Assembly (NCBI GenBank): GCA_963920765.1
Contig: OY987245.1
Location: forward strand, 9,812,727-9,876,726
Direction: 5' to 3'
DNA from: Ulota crispa
Taxonomy: Eukaryota; Streptophyta; Bryopsida; Orthotrichales; Orthotrichaceae
DNA: 64,000 nt
The notes below the pieces were generated by a model. It saw only the letters and a list, made by a program, of their open reading frames with translations. It was not told where the DNA came from and did no database searches. The position numbers and the translations under genes are program-made. Below, in pieces: positions 60,634 through 64,000 of the stretch. Positions within the stretch are counted from its first letter, which is position 1; each line of letters opens with the position of its first letter.

Positions 60634-61742
60634 TTCATAAAAAATGTTGTTGTATTTATATGTTCTCTTGTGTTGTATAAGAATGAGGTATTTGGATAGC
60701 ACAGGAATCCCATTGGAAATATAAATTCTAAGCCAAATCACAAACATATTACCAATTAAGTATGATTTTTGGGAATTTTTTTACATTTGTCATAAAGTCA
60801 TTTCTTCAAATACTCCTTCAGAGGTTAATAAGTCTGGTATTTTGAGGTAAAGTGAGGTGAGGTGAGGTAAGGTAAAAGTAAAGGAAAGAGCACTGGAGCC
60901 ATGGTGGGCTTGTGCGTTTAGCTTGTGTGGTACAAAAGCCACTGCGTGAGAGCTTTCATAGCTGTAGTTGTTGTGGTATCGTACCAACAAGACTACTGAC
61001 AAATGGTCCTTTTATTTATGCCTCCTGCATGCCAAGCCTGGTCCTGTAGCAAGCAGAGTGTGTCCAAATCAGAAAAAGAAGAAAGAAAGCAAAAAAAAAT
61101 ACATGTGTTAGAATAGAGAATCTACAGAGGAACAGAGAAATAAAAATAAATGATAAAGCAGAAAAGAATGAACGAAAAAAGAAAAGAGAAAAAGAGGGAG
61201 GGGAAAGTAATAGCAATAGTAATAGATTTATTATTGATATTGTTGTTTAGATGTAGTATAACTGACACAAGGCTGTTCTCCCACAGGTTGAGCAAGTGAG
61301 GTACTGTACCAACAACCTACTGGCTGGGTGTATCTGCCTGCAACCTGCCAGAGCCACCCCTGGAGAGTCATGATGCCATCTACCTACCAGGCAGTACCGA
61401 CCTCCCTGCTGCCCCCCCCCCTGCAGTGGGTCAGTGGTCCGTGCAGAACAAGTCACCGCCAGCTCACCCTTTCTGATCCAATTCACACCTTCAATAAGAA
61501 CTTTTCAGTCCTTTTTTGGATTGTTTTAAGAGAAATTTTGATACATATCTCTATATCTTAGGATATAGATATATTGATGAATATTCTTGTTTTTTTGGAA
61601 ATTGTGAAGATATCCTTGGAGGGATTTTCAAGATGAGAAAATTATCAGTATCCGTTTTCCCATTTGTCACAAAATAAGTTGCCTTGTGAGTGTGCACCCA
61701 TGACAAAAACGTGACATGCACTTGATGGGATTGCAAGAGCTA
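60634..61742. other. Intergenic DNA with a GC-richer island
   Basis: 61260-61490 is the most GC-rich stretch after MRL1 (runs such as CTGCCCCCCCCCTGCAG) and is unique in the window. Frames on both strands stay open, with no recognised product. 61080-61250 is purine-rich. Confidence 0.4.
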
Positions 61743-61961
61743 AGGTAGACATACCCAATCTGTATCATGAACTTAATGTGGTGCATATGTATACAAGTTG
61801 TACTTTTCAGATCTCAAATCTAGACAAGTTGTAAATAGCTTATTGTTTGAGTCATAAAAAATAGGTTATCTACAACTTGTCTAGATTTGAGCTTTGAAAT
61901 GTATAACGTGTGTTCATATGCACCACATTAGGTTCATGTTCCAAATTGGGTATATCTACCT
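61743..61961. mobile_element. TA-flanked hairpin MITE (AGGTAGACATACCC end)
   Basis: 219 bp folding end to end, with ends AGGTAGACATACCCAAT and its complement-type right end, TA at 61741-61742 and 61962-61963. A relative of 31254-32410. Confidence 0.8.
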
Positions 61962-61963
61962 TA

Positions 61964-63067
61964 CCCAAGTTTTGTTATTTGTCATATAGCAAGCAATACT
62001 TAATGCCTACCTTGTGTAACAAAAGCAACCTTGACATGGTGATGCATGCATGGTAACATCATCTAATGCCAAATAGAATGAATTTGACAACACTATGGCT
62101 AAGGATGTAATTGCCAAAACTTGCAAGCATGACATTTGCAAAGCTCCATGCAACCCCTATATTTTTAAAGGTATCCCCATAATTTCCAAAATGTCAAGAG
62201 TACCCATCAAAAAATTGCAAAACGTAGTGATACCTATCAAAATTTCCCTTGTTTTAAACCACTTGTTTGTCTATCTATTTGGGGATTGTTCACACTACAA
62301 TCAAATCAATGTTTGTAGAGAACTTTTAAATATGATAAATTCTCATTTTGCATTGAAACGCACCATAATGATCAATATCTTTCAACTTTGGAAAATGCAA
62401 ACCCCCAAATTAGCTATGCCCCTTGTCGGGAACTTGCTAGAATGCCATTTTCAATTTCCAAACATTTTTTTTCTAATGCAATTGCATGCACGACTCAATC
62501 ATTCTTTTGTTGTATTTGCAAATTTCCAATTTAGATGAAGCGTGGAAGTTGACTTCTAGTTGATTTTTAGTTGGTGAAAAGAAAAAAAATTGTTAAATTT
62601 TGAAACCACTGGATAAAAACATGGCATTTAATACCTAAATATGATATTAATATAGGCAATATATCGTGCAGACATGTGAAAAACACATTGAAAAAGAAAA
62701 ATGTAAGTTGTTAACCAATGAAGCTCCAAAACCTCCCTTAGCACTTACAAATCCCCAAGCTTTACTAAATTTTCCAATTTGATTGGTTGGCTAACTCAAG
62801 ATCGGAACATGTACTCTCTCATCTAAGTGATCCCAAAAATATGCGTTCCACAAGTAGTTTAATTAGTTTAAATAAAATTCAAATTTGTTAAAATTTTCAA
62901 ATATAACATTCTGGATTCCACATGTTTTGTAGCTGTATACAACATTTGGAACAAGTTTTGTTAAATTAGGTGTACTTATAAACAATGCTCATATTTTGCA
63001 CACTAAATTCTCAAAATTTTGATGGTTTGATAGATTGAAAATTGGAACTTGTATCTTCACATTGTGT
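61964..63067. other. AT-rich DNA with a truncated Mutator-like end
   Basis: About 62150-62250 carries GGTATCCCCATAATTTCC and CCTATCAAAATTTCCC words typical of the GGGAAATTT-type MITEs, but the other end is missing. A 147-codon frame at 62095-62538 runs through this repeat and is not credible as a gene. Confidence 0.4.
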
Positions 63068-63071
63068 TTAA

Positions 63072-63297
63072 CCCTTAAATGTTTGAGCGTGTCACTGCAA
63101 CCAGTACAATATAAGGTGATTTTTTTGTATTTAGAATAGTTTCACACCTTTACTACTTTTGAAACTAATGAAGAAGTTGAAATATAGAAAAATGCAGTTC
63201 TAGTGAGCTCTTTGAGATTCCCAATTAAAACTTCATGTTTGTAGCAAATGCCAATTATACGGCAATGTATACTCTATGCCCTATGGTCATTTAAGGG
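63072..63297 (+). mobile_element. TTAA-5 element, copy 4
   Basis: 226 bp, start CCCTTAAATGTTTGAGCGTG after TTAA at 63068-63071, end TGGTCATTTAAGGG before TTCA (decayed TTAA). It is the best-preserved copy of the subfamily. Confidence 0.82.
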
Positions 63298-63301
63298 TTC
63301 A

Positions 63302-64000
63302 AGTACTATTAATTCTCAAAATCTAATGGTTAAGAGGTTAAAAGTATGAATTTATAGTACACCATATCTCAAGAGCAAAATCCTAGCTCAATTAGAAAAT
63401 GCCTAATATTGCTCAAAGAATTGAGTTGTAAAAAAATAAAATTCCACTTGGGAAGACAACTCCCAACAATAAATTTGCAAGGAGTACTCTATCATTCATG
63501 TTTTCAATACTTGCTGTTTGTGTATAGCCCAAGTTTTTTGAGATGTGAAGTTGAATTGGGACTTGTAGAACTTGGACATGGAAAGTGGTGAGAAATAATC
63601 TTGAGACTCGTGTCACATCCAAAGATGTGGTGATGGTGCACATATCCTTGTCACATTTTTTTGTCAATTCGATCATGGTTTCCCCTTAGTGTTCTTTATT
63701 TGAAATATGGCCTTATTTAGCAAAGATGGAAGTCTTACATGTGCTACTAGAAAACATAATTAGAATAAAAATTATCACTGATTTGAACCTCTTGATTTGG
63801 ACACTTTTAATGCAATTGTACTAATTAGGATGAGTTATGTTCTTTAAGTTATCTTGATTAGGGCCATAATTTTTGTTGGTAATACAAAAATTTAAGAAGA
63901 AAAATCTCTTTTTATCATTTACAAAAATTTAACAAATGAATCTAGAATATAGAAGAGACCAAATTAATAAGTACTCATAACTAAGAAGACAACAAATAAA
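63302..64000. other. AT-rich DNA to the window end
   Basis: No gene is recognised. A lone CACTA-type end (GATCATGGTTTCCCCTTAGTG) lies near 63671-63691. Confidence 0.4.

Noticed and set aside
62095-62538. 147-codon plus-strand frame
   Set aside because: It runs across a truncated MITE end and AT-rich DNA and has no recognisable motif.

Overview
The window is nuclear DNA of a green plant or a close streptophyte relative. The first 5.7 kb encodes the chloroplast-targeted pentatricopeptide-repeat protein MRL1, which stabilises rbcL mRNA, in at least 17 short exons with canonical GT-AG introns. A second intron-rich plant gene of the TrpD2/anthranilate-phosphoribosyltransferase-like family follows. 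The rest is AT-rich and full of MITE-type repeats. The sequence does not let me name a species; moss, lycophyte, fern, gymnosperm and streptophyte alga all remain possible.

Layout. 1-5715: MRL1, plus strand, with its 5' end outside the window and a 298-bp hairpin MITE in the intron before the last exon. 5716-10814: intergenic repeats. 10815-17835: the TrpD2-like gene, plus strand. Its splice signals and protein segments are readable, but several exons carry stops or frameshifts and one is split by two nested transposons, so I call it a pseudogene. 17836-64000: about 46 kb without a recognisable gene, made of miniature transposons separated by short islands that look more like single-copy sequence.

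The main unusual content is a set of non-autonomous elements that all insert at TTAA and all end in CCC(C/T)TAAA or close variants, a piggyBac-like signature. I sort them into subfamilies: TTAA-1 (about 0.9 kb, 4 copies), TTAA-2 (71 and 631 bp), TTAA-3 (about 0.9-1.3 kb, 7 copies), TTAA-4 (about 0.36 kb, 3 copies), TTAA-5 (226 bp, 3 copies plus 1 fragment), TTAA-6 (about 0.85 kb, 2 copies) and one doubtful further member. Together they cover roughly a quarter of the window. They nest in each other and chain end to end, sharing single TTAA junctions. Two copies of another repeat, one with and one without a TTAA-3 insertion, give an internal empty-site proof of TTAA duplication.

Other classes are hairpin MITEs with 9-bp target duplications and GGGAAA-type ends (Mutator-like), CACTA-like MITEs with 3-bp duplications, TA-flanked elements starting AGGTA, elements with TTCACACT-type ends, and two weak LTR-retrotransposon relics. 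I found no transposase, tRNA, rRNA or CRISPR array. Coordinates were read by hand and element edges may be off by a base or two.
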